Shown piece after piece: positions 34,520-48,023 of a stretch of DNA of 64,000 bases (the first letter of the stretch is position 1; every line of letters starts with the position of its first letter). The translations under genes were made by a program, and so were the position numbers. Source of the DNA: Clarkia xantiana subsp. parviflora (taxonomy: Eukaryota > Streptophyta > Magnoliopsida > Myrtales > Onagraceae); contig JAPTYO010000007.1 in assembly GCA_036873135.1 (NCBI GenBank), positions 23,976,763 to 24,040,762 on the forward strand. Reading direction: 5' to 3'. The notes beneath the pieces are model-generated. The model had not been told where the DNA came from and ran no database searches. It saw nothing but the letters and a program-made list of their open reading frames with translations.

Positions 34520-36488
34520 AAGTCAAATATTGCTTTAGTTGGACCGTTCACTATCATTCTTATACCAATCTATCCGTTTGATGACTATTCTGTTAATTAC
34601 GCAAATTGAATTATGTTTAGCTTTTTGCATTTGGAAATTCTTTATATACTGATTATGTAATTTAAAAATTGTAAACCTTAATAGGTACGGTATCCTCAGG
34701 GAACATTGCAGCAAGAATTGTGATATTGCTTCGGGCTGATTTCAAGTTAGGGCCCAAGACAAGCCTTTCTTGGAGTCAACTTCTCAAACCATTCAGTAGC
34801 TTGACACTGAGTTTCTGTCTCATCTTCATGCTTAGTAACAGTTTCAGGTGCTAAAGAACATCTTCATGCTGATATAACATTATGTGTCATTTAAGTTTGA
34901 CTCATTAATATGGTCATCTTAAGTCTGACTTTTAATGGTGTGCATCATTGCAGAAATATTATTTATAAAATGTTTGGATTGATTCTTGATTAAGTGGTTG
35001 TAATTATTTGTCATGGGATTTATGCAAGTATGCCTCTTCATTCCGCTTTGCTGGTGATTACCAGAATAGAAAAGCTGATAATTACACTGGGAAGACGTAG
35101 AAGAAGGATTGAAAACCTTGAAATTTGTGATGTTCTTCAATTCACAAGCAGCTGCATCTCATTATTTTTTATTTATTAAGAATCTCACAAACAACCAGCA
35201 AATCTAGAACAAGTTGAATCATTTATCCGTGTGTTTACCTTGCTCCGTGTAAATATCACACATGTATTGTCACTTTCCTTTTAGACGTGTCATTTTTGTC
35301 CTTCTCAATTACCACTTTGATGGCTTATTCAGCCACATTTCTGTTTTGTTAATCTTTGGCATTTTCTTTAGAAATCGAGCTTATATCGATCAATTCCTTC
35401 CGAACAAGTGAAGGTTCAAACTTTAATACTCATTTAGTAAGTCACCCGATGCGCAGGAATGTATATATATATATATATAATATCTTCATTTACTAAATCT
35501 ATATACCAATGTATTACTTGTGTTGGCTAATAGACAATTTTGACACATTTTTATTTTCTTAACAAAAGATATATTATATTTAATTCCTATATTTTATAAA
35601 TTAGTAATTTAGTTATTACTATATTTGAGAAACATTTATTTATCTTTAATATTATTACTAAATCATTATTTAAATTTTATTATTTTTTAAGGTCGTTTAG
35701 TCGGTATGTCATAGTAATTATAATTAACTTACAATCAAATATTCATATCAATTTAAGTCAGCCCTATCATACTCATTCCGTTCAAATTTCGGATACATGT
35801 AAATTTTTTTTATTCAACGAATTATATAGATCGAGTGATATGTGTTCCGCCTGTTGAGATTTTTCTATCACATAGATCAGCCACTTACCAAATTATATAT
35901 TTGAAGTTTGACCTCGTACAAATAACATTTTACTCATCGTCCAATATTTATGGACTCAAACTATTAATTTAGTTCTTCTATTTGTTAATCCAATCACATT
36001 GTGTACAACCTAATTAATGTTAACTAACTATCTTTGTAAATTCAACTCTAAACTTTATATTTTTGTAATTTAATTTTATCTTTATTGTTAAATCAAATTT
36101 TGTTGGCATTGTGATATTGTATATAATTACGTTTGTATATGTCAATATGTCCATTGATAACTCTAAGTAGTTAAGAACAAGTTTACATTCTTGACACCTC
36201 AAGTTGATGAGTTAGATACAATTGAGCCGTTAATGACCAACATAATGCTCGACCCAACTCATTTATATATCTAACTATAAGGCTAACTTAGTACTGTAAC
36301 TGAAGACATTAGTTAATTTTTTACTTAATCATCCTATTCTCTTTCTCATGTTTTGAATTACGTTATGTCGCTCTTTTCTATCACATAAATTCGTTTCTCA
36401 CAACGAACAACTTGCCCATATTTTACTTTGATTAATTATAAATATTAATAAATTTATGATAGATTATATATCTTGAAATTTAAATAAA
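34520..36488. other. AT-rich intergenic DNA
   Basis: No supported gene. A (TA)n run lies at about 35462-35480. The right part probably belongs to the Helitron-type element ending at 36521. Confidence 0.45.
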
Positions 36489-36521
36489 CGATGCACGTGC
36501 AATGCACACGTTAATAACTAG
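36489..36521 (+). mobile_element. Helitron-type 3' terminus
   Basis: The palindromic GTGCAATGCAC (within ACGTGCAATGCACACGT) is followed by 'taataa' and CTAG, then T. It has the same architecture and near-identical hairpin words as the end at 34516. It directly abuts the target duplication of the TIR element that starts at 36531. Confidence 0.55.
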
Positions 36522-36530
36522 TATATATAT

Positions 36531-37678
36531 GGGTTAAGTCTCTAAATGGTCCTCAAACTATGGGTAAATGTCCGATTTTATCCTTGAACTTCAGTTAAGT
36601 CCGAATTTATCCTCGAACTCAAACAAAAAATTCGATTATACCCTTCCGTTTAAAATTGGTTGATTTAGACTTAACTCCGTTAATTTTTCATGCATTAATC
36701 ACTATTTTACCCATAAACCTGAACTGATAATAATAGTAATAAGTACTAATAATGTAATAATAATAATAATAATACTTAACCCTTAATTTAATCAAACATA
36801 ATTAATCATGATTAAAAAAAAAAGCGACTCTACTATTATCTCTTGATCTTCTCTTCTTCACACTGGTGTTTTCTTGTCCTCGACCGTTTTTGCAGCTGCC
36901 ACACCACTTCGTCCTCATTCTAATTTTGTAGTTGAGATTTTGTCAATTAAACACTATATTCCTTTTTGGTCCTCTCAAAACCTAATTCAATTAATTGCAG
37001 CACCATCTATTTTAATTGTTCTATTGAACTTAACATAAATTGAGGAGCATATCATCAATATTGTCTTGCTACTATTGTGCCTAGGGTATAAACGAGTCAA
37101 ATTACTTGTGAGCTGCTCGAGATCGGTTTGGTCGATATTCGAATTCAACTCGCTAAATTTTGAGTAGAGTCGAACTTTTTTTTAAGTCGATGTTGAGTTC
37201 AATGGTACTAGACTCAAGAGGCTCGCGAGCCTATTTGGATTTTTTGTTTTATCGAGTTCGAACTCGAGTTTAATTGAGTTTTAAATAATATTAGCAGCAC
37301 AAGAGAAAACGGTTGCCTAAATTAGTTGTACTTTATATTAGCAGCAGCAACAGTTGAGCATGCGTCGGCACAAAGAGAAGACGACGGAGAGGTTAATTCT
37401 TTTGTTTTAAGTTATGGGCTTGTGCTGTTGCTTAATTAGTATTTTATTAGTTATTATTTTTGCTTGGCAAAAAAAAAGTTATTATTTTTGGGTTTAAGGG
37501 TAAAATAGTGATTAATATAGGGAAAGTAACGGAATTAAGTCTTGATCGGCCAATTTTAAACGGAAGGGTACAATCGAATTTTTTGTTTGAGTTCGAGGAT
37601 AAATTTGGACTAAAATGAAGTTCGAGGATAAAATCGGACATTTACCCATAGTTTGAGGACCATTTAGAGACTTAACCC
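36531..37678. mobile_element. TIR element with 9-bp target duplication (MULE-like MITE)
   Basis: The left end starts GGGTTAAGTCTCTAAATGG and the right end is its inverse. The inverted similarity runs about 150 bp ('tcctcaaactatgggtaaat', 'gaggataaa', 'ttttgtttgagttcgagg'). Flanks 36522-36530 and 37679-37687 are both TATATATAT, a 9-bp duplication as in Mutator-like elements, although the sequence is low-complexity. The interior (about 37081-37280) holds a 'gggtataaacgagtc' hAT-type repeat fragment, so it is nested. No transposase. Confidence 0.8.
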
Positions 37679-37713
37679 TATATATATATATCCTCCTTAA
37701 CGAATATATATTT

Positions 37714-37716
<3 letters not shown>

Positions 37717-37760
<44 letters not shown>
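37717..37760. repeat. (AT)n microsatellite upstream of the CstF77 gene
   Basis: About 22 AT units roughly 160 bp before the CstF77 start codon, within its proximal promoter. Confidence 0.9.
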
Positions 37761-37768
<8 letters not shown>

Positions 37769-37918
37769 TGACAATATATCTTCCTTAACCAAATATATTT
37801 CCTCTAGATATATATATTATTATTTGGCCATATATATATTTGACAAAAAAACAAGAAGAAAAGAACTTACTCTCTAACTATTGAATTCGGCTTCTCTGTT
37901 CACCTCTGTCGAACTCCA

Positions 37919-40900
37919 ATGGCCTCGATTGAGAATCCCGCCAGACACGAATCAAAGGTATGTTTTTTTCCCTTCTGAAATACTGGTTGTCTCTTGTCTC
38001 TTCTTCCGCTTGTCTCATTTTTTATTTTCTATTGTTCCGATTCCACAGCACAAGGAGGCAGTGACTGATAATCCCGTAGTCGACAAGTACAATGTTGATG
38101 TTGCAGAAGCCCTAGCTAATGAGGCGCTGGTAAGTTTCTTTAGTGCTCTTTTATGGGTCTTCTTTATTAATTATGCGACCGGGATTGTGATGTATGAGTT
38201 TCTGCATCTTTGCAATTGTGGAAGCATTGCCTTAGAGATTCTTCTGTCTGATTCTAACTTCTGGTTTTACTTCTCTGACCTTTTTTTTCCGATTTAGCGG
38301 CGCCCAATTGCGGAGGCAGTGCCGATATACGAGCAGCTTGTGGCTACCTTCCCTACAGCTGTAAGCTTCTTTGTCTATTATCTTCTGAAGTTAACTGCTT
38401 AGCTAAAGAAAAATAAAATATGTTTTGATGATGAAATTTATGATTCTGTAAGCAAATTGCCTTCTTCGGTTTCGTTGGCGCAAGGATTACTGTCTTCAAG
38501 TTGATTTTGGTTTAATTTTGAACTGTGAAATTGTTGAAGAATTTATTTATTTATTTATTTCATTTTGTCTCTTAACTAGTACGCAAGAGCTTATATGTTC
38601 AAACCCTTGAGGAGAGTCTCTTCTTACTTCTTAGACATATATATGTTAACTTGGTTTACTGCACATTCAATATATTATGCTGGTTCAGCGTTTCAATTTC
38701 ATATTTGTTGGGGAACTACTCCATATAAGAAACTACTGTTTCATTTCATTACTCTCTAGTTTCTTACTTAAGCATCGGATTTTTGGATTTCTGATTTATT
38801 TATTAATGCCTTCTCTGTTCAGGCTAAATATTGGAAGCAATACATAGAGGCTCACATGGCTGTAAACAATGATGATGCTGTAAGACCTTTGTTTGGCCGC
38901 TGTTTACTGACTTGTCCTCAAGTTCCTCTATGGTACGCCTTTCTCTCTCACTCTCTCTACAGTTATAGATGGAATATCATCATAACTTCGGATCACTTGC
39001 AACTATAGATTCGTAATCCTTTGAAAGGTTTAGTATATTCATTACACCTTATTTGTAGGCTCTGCTACATTCGCTACATTCGGAAAGTCAATGAGAAGAA
39101 GGGAATGGAAGGCCATGAAGAGATCAGAAAAGCATTCGATTTCACCCTCAATTTTATCGGTTAGTTAGTTTGCATTTGTTTTGTTTCATTATTGAAGCTT
39201 TTTTCGGTTCGTATGTGGACTCATCTCTGGAGGTTAATGTGATTGTTTTTATGTCATCTACATGCATAACCTTGGATTGTTAGAATCATATAGAATACCT
39301 ATTATGCAAATTATGCTTCTAAGGACTTCACTTTTTCCATTCTTGCAACTAGATTACCAAAGAGGGAAACTTTGAGCTCTTTTTTTTGTTGTATGTTATA
39401 ACAGGAGCTGATATAGCATCAGGACCCGTGTGGATGGATTACATTAGTTTTCTAAAGATGTTACCGGTTCGTCTTTTCACCTTCCCTGTTCTCTTCCATT
39501 CAGTCTGCTATAATTTCTCCACAGAAAATATTTTATGTTCTTACAATGGGTTAAATTTTCCAGTTTTTGGGTCCTCAAGATTCACAACGGATGTTAGCTC
39601 TTAGAAAAGTATACCAGGGAGCTATTCTTACTCCCACCCACCACGTTGAGCAACTCTGGAAGGACTATGAGAATTTTGAGAACTCTGTTAACCGCCAATT
39701 GGTAATCATCTAAACTTTTTTCACATATATATTATTTCTTCTTTTTAATTATAGCAATTATCATGTAGCTATTTCTTGCCTTGTATTGTGGGGCTATGGG
39801 TATGGGATACAGTTTAGATTGACAGAAATCAATTATGTTGTTGTTACCACCAGGCTAAAGCACTCATATCAGAAATTCAGCCGAAGTACAATAGTGCAAG
39901 GGCTGTCTATAGAGAGCGGAAAAAGTACATCGATGAGATAGACTGGAATATGTTAGCAGTGCCACCAGCAGGCTCTTCTAAGGTAATAATCTGTTTCCTT
40001 TCGATATTCCTTCTGGCTGGTGTTTATATATGTCTGAACTCTGATCTATGATATAAGCAAACCTAATATTACATGTATCTATATGTGTGTAGTATAATTC
40101 AAATTTCAAAACAAGTTGGAACTTATGAGAATCCCTTGTGTATTTCCTTTGATCTAACTCGGGTATCTAAAAAGCAGATGTTTTGTTCTGTTTTGCTTTT
40201 CCAGGAAGAAATGCAGTGGATGGCATGGAAGCGACTTTTAGCCTTTGAAAAGTACGATAGTTTTCTCAATACCATTTTTCATTTTACTGAAAGATTTTCT
40301 CGCTCAAGAGTTTCCTTGAGAAAATTCTACTCATTTACTTACTAGTATGTGATGTTGCTTTCAGGGAGAATCCTCAAAGAATAGATGCTGCTTCTGCCAA
40401 TAAGCGTGTTGAATTTACTTATGAGCAGGTATTGATCTTTCCACTACCAAATAAATTTTCTCGACTGCATTCCGATAGATATATTGATTGTTGTTCCATT
40501 CTATTGGCTACAGTGTCTAATGTATTTATACCATTACCCCGATGTATGGTATGATTATGCTATCTGGCATGCAAAATCTGGTTCCATAGATACTGCTGTC
40601 AAAGTATATCAGCGAGCATTGAAGGCTCTTCCAGGTGATTACGATCTTCTTTGTTGATACAGTATTTCAATATACCCTGTTTATTTAACTTGTTATAGTT
40701 ACCTTTTCTATAGTGCTTTTCTAATTCCATAAAAGATTTCCGAAAATTTCTGCATTATTATTGTCATCCACTCATATATAAATCTTCTCATAATCAATCC
40801 TACACTTACAGAGTCTGAGCTGCTGAGATATGCATATGTGGAGCTGGAAGAATCCCGTGGGGCAAACCAGGTACGGGAATATACAAAATGTTATATTTAG

Positions 40901-43517
40901 TTATATCTTATATGTAGTTGCATATAGTGTCTGGAGTTTATATTTGGTTATTTTTCTATGCAGTCTGCAAAGAAAATTCTCGAGACTCTCCTTGCAGAAG
41001 ATACGAAAAATGCTGGCCTTGCCCATATCCAAGTAACAATCTTCTCTGATAGCAGTTTGTAATATCGGTATCTCGTCCTGATGATATGTTTAAGATCAGT
41101 TCATATATTTCAGAATCTCATCTTGAATGCAATAATATGCAGTACATTCGGTTCCTGAGGAGGACAGAAGGAATTGAAGCAGCTCGCAAGTACTTTGTAG
41201 ATGCACGAAACTCACCAACCTGTACATACCATGTTTATGTAGCTTATGCCAATATGGCCTTTTGTCTCGACAAGGAACCCAAGGTAATCTATTTCTCCAT
41301 GAATTCACCGTTTTTTAACGTTATTATGTTGTTTATAATTGGTTTCCAGATTTCATCGGCTTGGAATTTGGACAGGTTATGATCCGATTCCTCGTTTGCT
41401 GAAATTTCTATTCTGTTTGTTTCAGTTTGCGCATAATGTTTTTGAAGCTGGGACGAAGAGGTTTATGCATGAACCTGCTTACATACTCGAGTAAGTTGGC
41501 TATTTTATGTCTTTAATGTCTTTTTTCTTACAAGTAAAGTATTTTGATATCTTAAATAGTTACACAAATCTATATATTTTTATAACTTCTAAAATAGCTT
41601 AGACTTATGAATGAAGCTAGTAAAAACTAGTGACCTTAGCAAAGAATTTGTGAATTTACTTGTTATGTCTAAAATTTCGTATTTTGCAGATACGTGGACT
41701 TTTTGTCGCGTTTGAATGATGAGATAAATATCCGGGCTTTGTTTGAGAGAGCTTTAAGCTCACTTCCTGTAGAGAGCTCTGCTGAGGTACAGTTTCGTTT
41801 AAGCTTAGTTCCAAGTCCTCATCTTTTTGACTTAGTAAATGTGAAACAATGAAAGGTTTCATTTTTCATAAGTTAATTGATACAAAAGGGTGACACAGTT
41901 CATACCCTATGATCAATCTGGCAAATGAAGATGAATTTTGCTCAAGTATTTCATTCCTTCTCTTTTGTAGGTCTGGAAGCGATTTGTCCAATTTGAACAA
42001 ACATACGGAGATCTCTCCCGCATGTTGAAGGTAAAACATTTGAATCTCTTTATGATACTACCTACATGAAGAACAAGAACTATTTAAAATGAAAGCACAA
42101 AAAGAATCTTTTTTCACTAAAATTTACTCTTTTTTTGTTTATTTTTATTTTTTCTGGGAACTGTATTCGGTAACCAAAAGTTGATACTTGGTTATGACCT
42201 TCTGATATTTTCGGATAATGAATTTTATAGGTCGAACAAAGGAGAAAGGAGGCTCTTTCTGGGATAACTGAAGATGGGGTATCAGCATTGGAGGGATCAC
42301 TGCAAGATATCGTCTCGAGATACAGCTTCATGGATCTTTGGCCATGCTCATCCAATGATCTGGAACATTTGTCAAGGCAAGAGGTAAGCTACTTCCAAAA
42401 GCTCACATTTTTCTAATAGTATTTGCCTTTTTTCTTAAATGAACACATATTAAAGACATATTCGTTCTCTCCCTGCAGTGGCTCGCAAGAAATGTAAAGA
42501 AAAGATCGGATAAGTCGGGTATGGCTAATGGAGCTGGACAACAAACAGGTAACCTTTATTTACGAGTTTTTCCTGCAACAGTAATTTATTTATACTGCGA
42601 ATCATTTGATTACTAAATTTCATGTTTTTGGTTCAGGCTTGACGAGCAATCTGGCAAATGTTACATATCCCGATACATCTAAAATGGTTGTTTATGACTT
42701 GAGGCAAAAACCAATTCCAAATGCTATGTCAGCACCTCAAGTTTCGATTCCTCCTAGCAATTCACAGACTCCCTTCTCTTCTGTTCATGGTGGAAGCTCG
42801 AATGGTGCGTTCAGTGAGATACTGAAAGCAGCCCCAGCATTAGCCGCATTTCTAGCAAGCTTGCCAACTGTTGAAGGTTACTAATTTCTCTTAATTCATT
42901 TAATATCGATAATGTTCATAGATGCGGTATCTAGAATCGAATAAAAATGACACCTTTGTTCATTTCAATTCTCAATAAAATTGACACCTTTGTTGTCCTG
43001 AGCTAATGGATGGACTCAGTTGAGCAATGTTATTTTCTAGGAATGGTCATTTGATATATTTCAATAAATTATGTGCAGGTCCAACACCAAATGTGGATGT
43101 CGTATTATCGATATGCCTGCAGAGTAACATACCAGCCCAGATCGGGAAGTCGGGGACCCACAAGAAGCAGCCGGACGTCACTAATTCAAGCAAGGCTCTT
43201 CCCAATCGAAATGCTTCGTCTTTCAAAGGCGGTGATCGGAAAAGAAAACATCAAACCAGTAAGCATAACCCTAAAACTGTTGATTCTTTCTTAAAAATGT
43301 AAAATTTAGCAATTTTTACTGAATTTTTTATTTGATACATTATATATTAGGGCAAGAAGATAATGACACCTTGAGTGTACAAAGCCAACCCCTCCCGACG
43401 GATCTTTTCAGAATCCGGCAGATGCAGAAAGCTCGAGCTACATCTTCACAGACGGGGTCCGCCACGGCCTCTTATGGAAGCGCCATTTCTGGGGATCTCT
43501 CGGGAAACACGAGTTGA
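37919..43517 (+). CDS. CSTF77: Cleavage stimulation factor subunit 77 (CstF77/CstF-3)
   Basis: Twenty-two exons join in phase: 37919-37957, 38049-38129, 38298-38360, 38823-38932, 39059-39159, 39405-39466, 39564-39701, 39854-39982, 40205-40251, 40365-40428, 40514-40634, 40812-40870, 40964-41032, 41143-41283, 41426-41490, 41690-41786, 41971-42030, 42231-42383, 42479-42548, 42637-42876, 43079-43258 and 43351-43517 (2,256 nt, 751 aa). The N-terminal half is HAT (half-a-TPR) repeats (IYEQLVATFPTAAKYWKQYI, VPLWLCYIRYIRKVNEK). It continues through the Suf domain (MYLYHYPDVWYDYAIWHA, VWKRFVQFEQTYGDLSRM). A Pro/Ser-rich C-terminus follows, with the FSEILKAAPALAAFLASLP segment typical of the monkeytail region that contacts CstF64. 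CstF77 is the scaffold of the mRNA 3'-end cleavage complex in the nucleus. Length fits the plant family. All splice sites are GT-AG and undamaged. Confidence 0.93.
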
Positions 43518-43799
43518 CCGAGATAATATGAAGATTGCTAAGGGGCGAGCCATGAGTGCCAATGCAGAGAAGTCGTTGCGAAATGGATCGATGAAGAAGA
43601 CGGGTTCGGTTTTGAGGAATGCAGGGTTGGTTCCCATGTAGCTATTAATGCCACGAAACGGATCATTCTGTCTTCTTGTTCATTAGAGTTTGATGATGCT
43701 GCGACATAATTAGGTTTTAGGGTTTCTAGTTTCTACAGTTGCAATGTTATAGCTGTTGTACGTACTTGTATGATGTATATATGGTTAATAATTAATAAA

Positions 43800-44290
43800 C
43801 CGTATGAGATTTGACATGTTAAAATTTGATGTATTGAAATGGACCGTCTGAGGTTTGGACTTTATTGAAATTTGGTATTCCGTCTAAAATTGTAATTAAT
43901 TTTTGACAGAATGTTGTGAAAAGTACATTTCTACCAAATATGAAGTGACGAAATTACATGTAGAGTCAAAATAACCACCACCCAACTCCTGCGGCCATCA
44001 TCCAACTCCGGCTGGCCACCACCCAAAAACATTATAGTTGTTGATTTAATTAGGAGGGGTAATTTTGTCAATTCACTAGGTAATGGAAGGTCAGATTTTT
44101 CATGGAAGGACATTTTTGGAATTTCCATTTTATCGAGTTTACGTGACGGTCACGTGATACACTTCCGTTCGAATTAACCAAAAAATAGACGGAGACACTA
44201 CATTTCAACAAACACCTAATTGGGACAGTCAACAAACACCAAATTTCAACATGGGTCAAATCAAGCCCTCCGGCCGACACGTGGACAATC
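43800..44290. repeat. Possible TIR element downstream of CSTF77
   Basis: The left part ('ttgaaatggaccgtctgagg', 'attgaaatttggtattccgtc') is loosely mirrored by the right part ('gacggagacactacatttcaa', 'aacaccaaatttcaacatg'). The middle carries 'ccaccacccaactccggctgg' words like the GC-rich core of the 58.5-kb element, and 'ggggtaattttgtcaatt'. I take it as a divergent member of that MITE group, with unclear edges. Confidence 0.45.
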
Positions 44291-44294
44291 CACT

Positions 44295-46050
44295 TAGTCA
44301 CCGTTTCTTAATTTAATCGGAATTTAATAGGGTTTCTCTAAATTTAGATACATAATATTGATTGGTTGAGAATTAAGAAGTATTTTTATCTCCTAATTTG
44401 GTCTCTACGCAATTTAAAAAAACAAATTAATTAAAAGTTTCCCTTTAAATAGCAAATCTATACAGTTTGGCTCCGGAAGATCATAAGTCGCCACGTAGGG
44501 AATATATATATAGAATAATAAGCAAACAAATAAATAAAATATAACAAAAAAAAACAAAAACTATATAATATAATATTAGAAAAAAAAATTGCCGCATATC
44601 ATTTCAAAGTTTTTATATATATATATAGAATAAACTTTACCATTAATTAGTTGGAAAAAAAGCTACCCTTAATTCAAAATTATATATTAACAGGTATAAA
44701 AAGAAAATTATAAATACTAAATACTATATATATATATAAATTATTTACTATAAATTATAATCTTAAAAAAAACAAATTGCCAAAGTTGTAAAGAATATAT
44801 TTAATGTTACTAAAACCTTACAACTTTTATCTCTAGGAAATTCCTAGGTAGCTACATTCTTCTTTTCATTAGTTATTAGATTGCTCCACCAACAACCTCT
44901 TGCCATTACCTTCTAAGCAGTGATCATCATTATAATTATTGTCTCCGAACAAACATTAAAGATCGGGACACTTTCTTGGTATTGGTCGCGCCGCATTGCC
45001 TCGGTTGCGTTCAGAAGAACACTTTCGAGACAATTTCGCCATATTTCTCTTCTTCGTTGCGGTCGAAGTGGTATTGGTGCATTGATCATGTGTACATAAT
45101 AATGATCTTCGTTGCGGTCGGATGTGTTTTGCTTGCCGTAGACCGTAGTTTGTGTACATAATAATGATCTTCTTGAACAATAAAACTTGACTGTTTGTGA
45201 GAATGGATAAGGTTTTACCGTTTTTGTGCTAACATGTTCGATCTAGACGTTGTCAGGGCAAGAGTGCACATTTATTTATTTTCGGGTTCCGGTGGTGTAA
45301 GCTTTTGAAGGTCGATGGAAGAAGTGTCAAACTTGACCATCTTTGCCCACCCGTACATTGCCGAGAGCCATCTCAACACATATTACAAGCAGAAAATTTT
45401 CTATCATTGTGATGTTTATTTTTTTGACACACTAATGGCTTATGGTGGTAAACTTCACATATTGACTAGAGTTAACGGAAGACTACTTCACCCGAATACG
45501 ATGTGGTAAGTTTATTGTATACCTAAGTTTTTTTTTTTTAAATTTTTTTTAAGAATATTGCTTAATTTTTTTTTTTTTTTTATGTTTACTAAGATATTTG
45601 AGTTACAATAAAGATTGATGTGATGATATTAAGGGCGATTAGCACCGATATGGATGTAACAACTGCAAGCCAAATCAAAGCTAAGCCTGCAGACTCAAAT
45701 TATCGCAATTAAGGGAGTTGTAAAAAATGACGATCTCAACAAACATTTACCTACAAATAAACTTCAAAAAGGAAACCAATAAAAAAAAAAAAGCACGTGG
45801 ATATGGAATGTAGAATAAAATCCAAGACAATTTGGTGTATACCTCTATAAATAGAAGTAGAACCACGGTCAGATTTATCATTAACAACACATTATGAGAT
45901 TTTTGGTCCAGTTCTTGAACCATCATCAGTGGAGGTTTTTGTGTTTATAGCTTTAGATGCCACAATTCTTAAAAATTCATCACTAACAAGGAACATTACT
46001 CTTTGTTTTTTGCGTTGTTGCAGATTGAACATCATGGACGATCACTATGG
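44295..46050. other. AT-rich intergenic DNA, no recognised gene
   Basis: A 64-codon frame at 45315-45509 (MEEVSNLTIFAHPYIAESHL) follows an exon-like GC content and ends near a 'ggtaag'. I do not recognise it. A short direct repeat 'tgtacataataatgatctt' occurs at 45088 and 45153. Nothing else is supported. Confidence 0.4.
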
Positions 46051-46690
46051 TATTTAAGTTGTAGTAAAGATTGATGATCTTAGTTAATTATTTAAACATA
46101 TAATGAATTACAAATTCGCCTCTATGTATGTATGTCTTTTAATAAGAAGTTTTTTCATGCTAAATGTACACGTTTCAGATAAGCGTGTTGTGTTGTCGAA
46201 ACTAGCTAGATAAGTTTTTTCAGGGAACTATCTAGAATTTTCGATTTTAACCGGACATTTATGTTGGTGTAGGTTATTGAACATCTTGGGAGGATTGTCA
46301 GGGGTATCTGAGTTGCAGTAAATATCGATGATGAGCTTGATTACTTAGTCATAGGTTGAATTACAAAATTGTCTATAAGTATTTTTGATATAAAGTGTTT
46401 TCATGCTATATGTACAAAAGTTTTGGGTAAGCGTGTTTTATCGTCGAAACTAGCTAGCCGCCCATTTTAAAGGAACTGACTCAAATTATCAATTTTGACA
46501 GGATCTTTGTATTATTGCGGGTTACTAAACACATTCGAAAGAGTTTTGAGGTATGTGAGTTGCAGTAAAGATTGATAAGTGTAATTACTTAGCTATAGAT
46601 TGAATTATGAATTTTCCCTATGTACATACGTCTTTTGATAGTGAGTTTTTTTTAGTGATAAGGCAAGATGTGACTGGACTTACAATTCTA
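46051..46690. repeat. Degenerate tandem repeat, about 250-bp period
   Basis: The phrase 'agttg(c/t)agtaaagattgatga' recurs near 46057, 46311 and 46558 (spacings 254 and 247). Each is followed by 'gaattac/tgaattat', 'tatgtatgtcttttgata' type words, 'tttttcatgctaaatgtaca' and 'aagcgtgttttgtcgaaactagctag'. About 2.5 copies are present. A fainter earlier copy may lie near 45600. Confidence 0.75.
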
Positions 46691-46708
46691 AGCTATATGT
46701 ATAAATTG

Positions 46709-46745
46709 GTATTTGCCCCCGCGCATTGCGCGGAGTTTAATATTT
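46709..46745 (-). mobile_element. Decayed Helitron-type terminus with GC hairpin
   Basis: The hairpin CCGCGCATTGCGCGG sits in the context 'ggtatttgcccc...gagtttaatatt', closely parallel to the end at 47902 ('ggtattttccct...gagttaaatatt'). Where that end has CTAG, this copy has ATTG, so the terminal motif is lost. Confidence 0.45.
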
Positions 46746-46749
46746 TTTT

Positions 46750-47895
46750 GTTATATTTAATTCCAATTATGTTATTTATTATTATGTAGATGACATTTTA
46801 AAAATGTTATATATTATTTTGGATGTACTGTTATTAATTTATAATGTATGCATTATGATTTAAAATGAGTGCAAAATTATAATCTCAATATCACTTTGCA
46901 TCAAGTCATATTTTTTTAATATAAATGGTGTTTTTATGAAACGATTACCAATTTTTAATTGTCATGTCGTTACTACAACAATTTCTCGATCGATGAGTGT
47001 TTTAGTATAAACACAAATTATGCAATCACAATAATTCATATTTTTAACATGCAAAATATCCTGGTGTTCAAGTCTGTTGCAAATTATGACCATTTTTCCC
47101 CGATAAAAGGACAACTTCAATGATTTAGCATACTATATTGCAAATATAGACTGACCACGCCGTATAGCTAGCTAGGTAAGCGTAAGAACATAAACCCTAA
47201 TCAACATGAATAACATGCAACCATAAGTATTACATTAATAGAATACAATTAGAATGAGAGAATTTCTTACCCCAACGCTTATGAACTCCAGAATCAACTG
47301 ACTGCAGACTGCACCGAGCATCAACAAATCAGATCGACTAATGCACACATAACATATTTAATTATGAAATTTCACTTACATCATGGAATACAACAACTAA
47401 AAAGATGAAAAAGATAGATTTTAGGAAATCGTTAATGCTAACTGAGCAATTACACAGAATTACTGAAACAGATCTAGCGAGGAATTGGTGGATATATCTC
47501 TCAATGTTCTTTGGTCCTTCCTATAATTTGAGCACGATCAATAATTAGTCTTCTCGACCAACGCCTGCCTTGCCGAGCACCAATTTATTCAGTTCACAAA
47601 TCGAAACGGTTGAAGAAGGGGATCGACAATAGTAAAATAGTGGAAGCAACGACTTTCTTCTCAATCGAACGTCTTAACTGGAAAAATGTTCAGCGATACG
47701 AAACGGAAGACGTTCGGAGTAATGGCGTGGAACTGTAACCGTCACTTTAATTCCGAGAAACAGCAATAGAGGAGTCACACACGGAGAAGCGAGAAAGAAG
47801 CAGCCGCGTGAATCCCACTATCCAATCACATTAATAGGTGCTGATGTGGCAACATTTTAGAAAACCACCAAATTAGGTGAGAAGGTATTTAAGTT
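46750..47895. other. Gene-free region, possible Helitron body
   Basis: No coding frame with known motifs. 47480-47880 is less AT-rich ('ccaacgcctgccttgccgagc', 'cggaagacgttcggag') and may be captured promoter or UTR sequence. If the decayed terminus at 46709 is real, this is its body. Confidence 0.4.
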
Positions 47896-47901
47896 AATAT
47901 A

Positions 47902-47936
47902 CTAGGTATTTTCCCTGCGCTCCGCGCAGAGTTAAA
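47902..47936 (-). mobile_element. Helitron-type 3' terminus
   Basis: Read on minus: hairpin CTGCGC gga GCGCAG, then GGAAAATAC, then CTAG and a flanking T. This has the spacing expected of a Helitron 3' end. The body extends to the right. Confidence 0.6.
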
Positions 47937-48023
47937 TATTTCATATAGTAATTGTTTTGAGAATGTATTACATATTAATTTGTATAAACAAAAATATTTT
48001 GTTATATTCCTTTTTTATATACA

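Noticed and set aside
43375..43641. 88-codon alternative frame over the last CSTF77 exon
   Set aside because: The exon joined in phase ends at the TGA at 43517 and gives the family's usual length; the other frame has no splice-compatible upstream exon.
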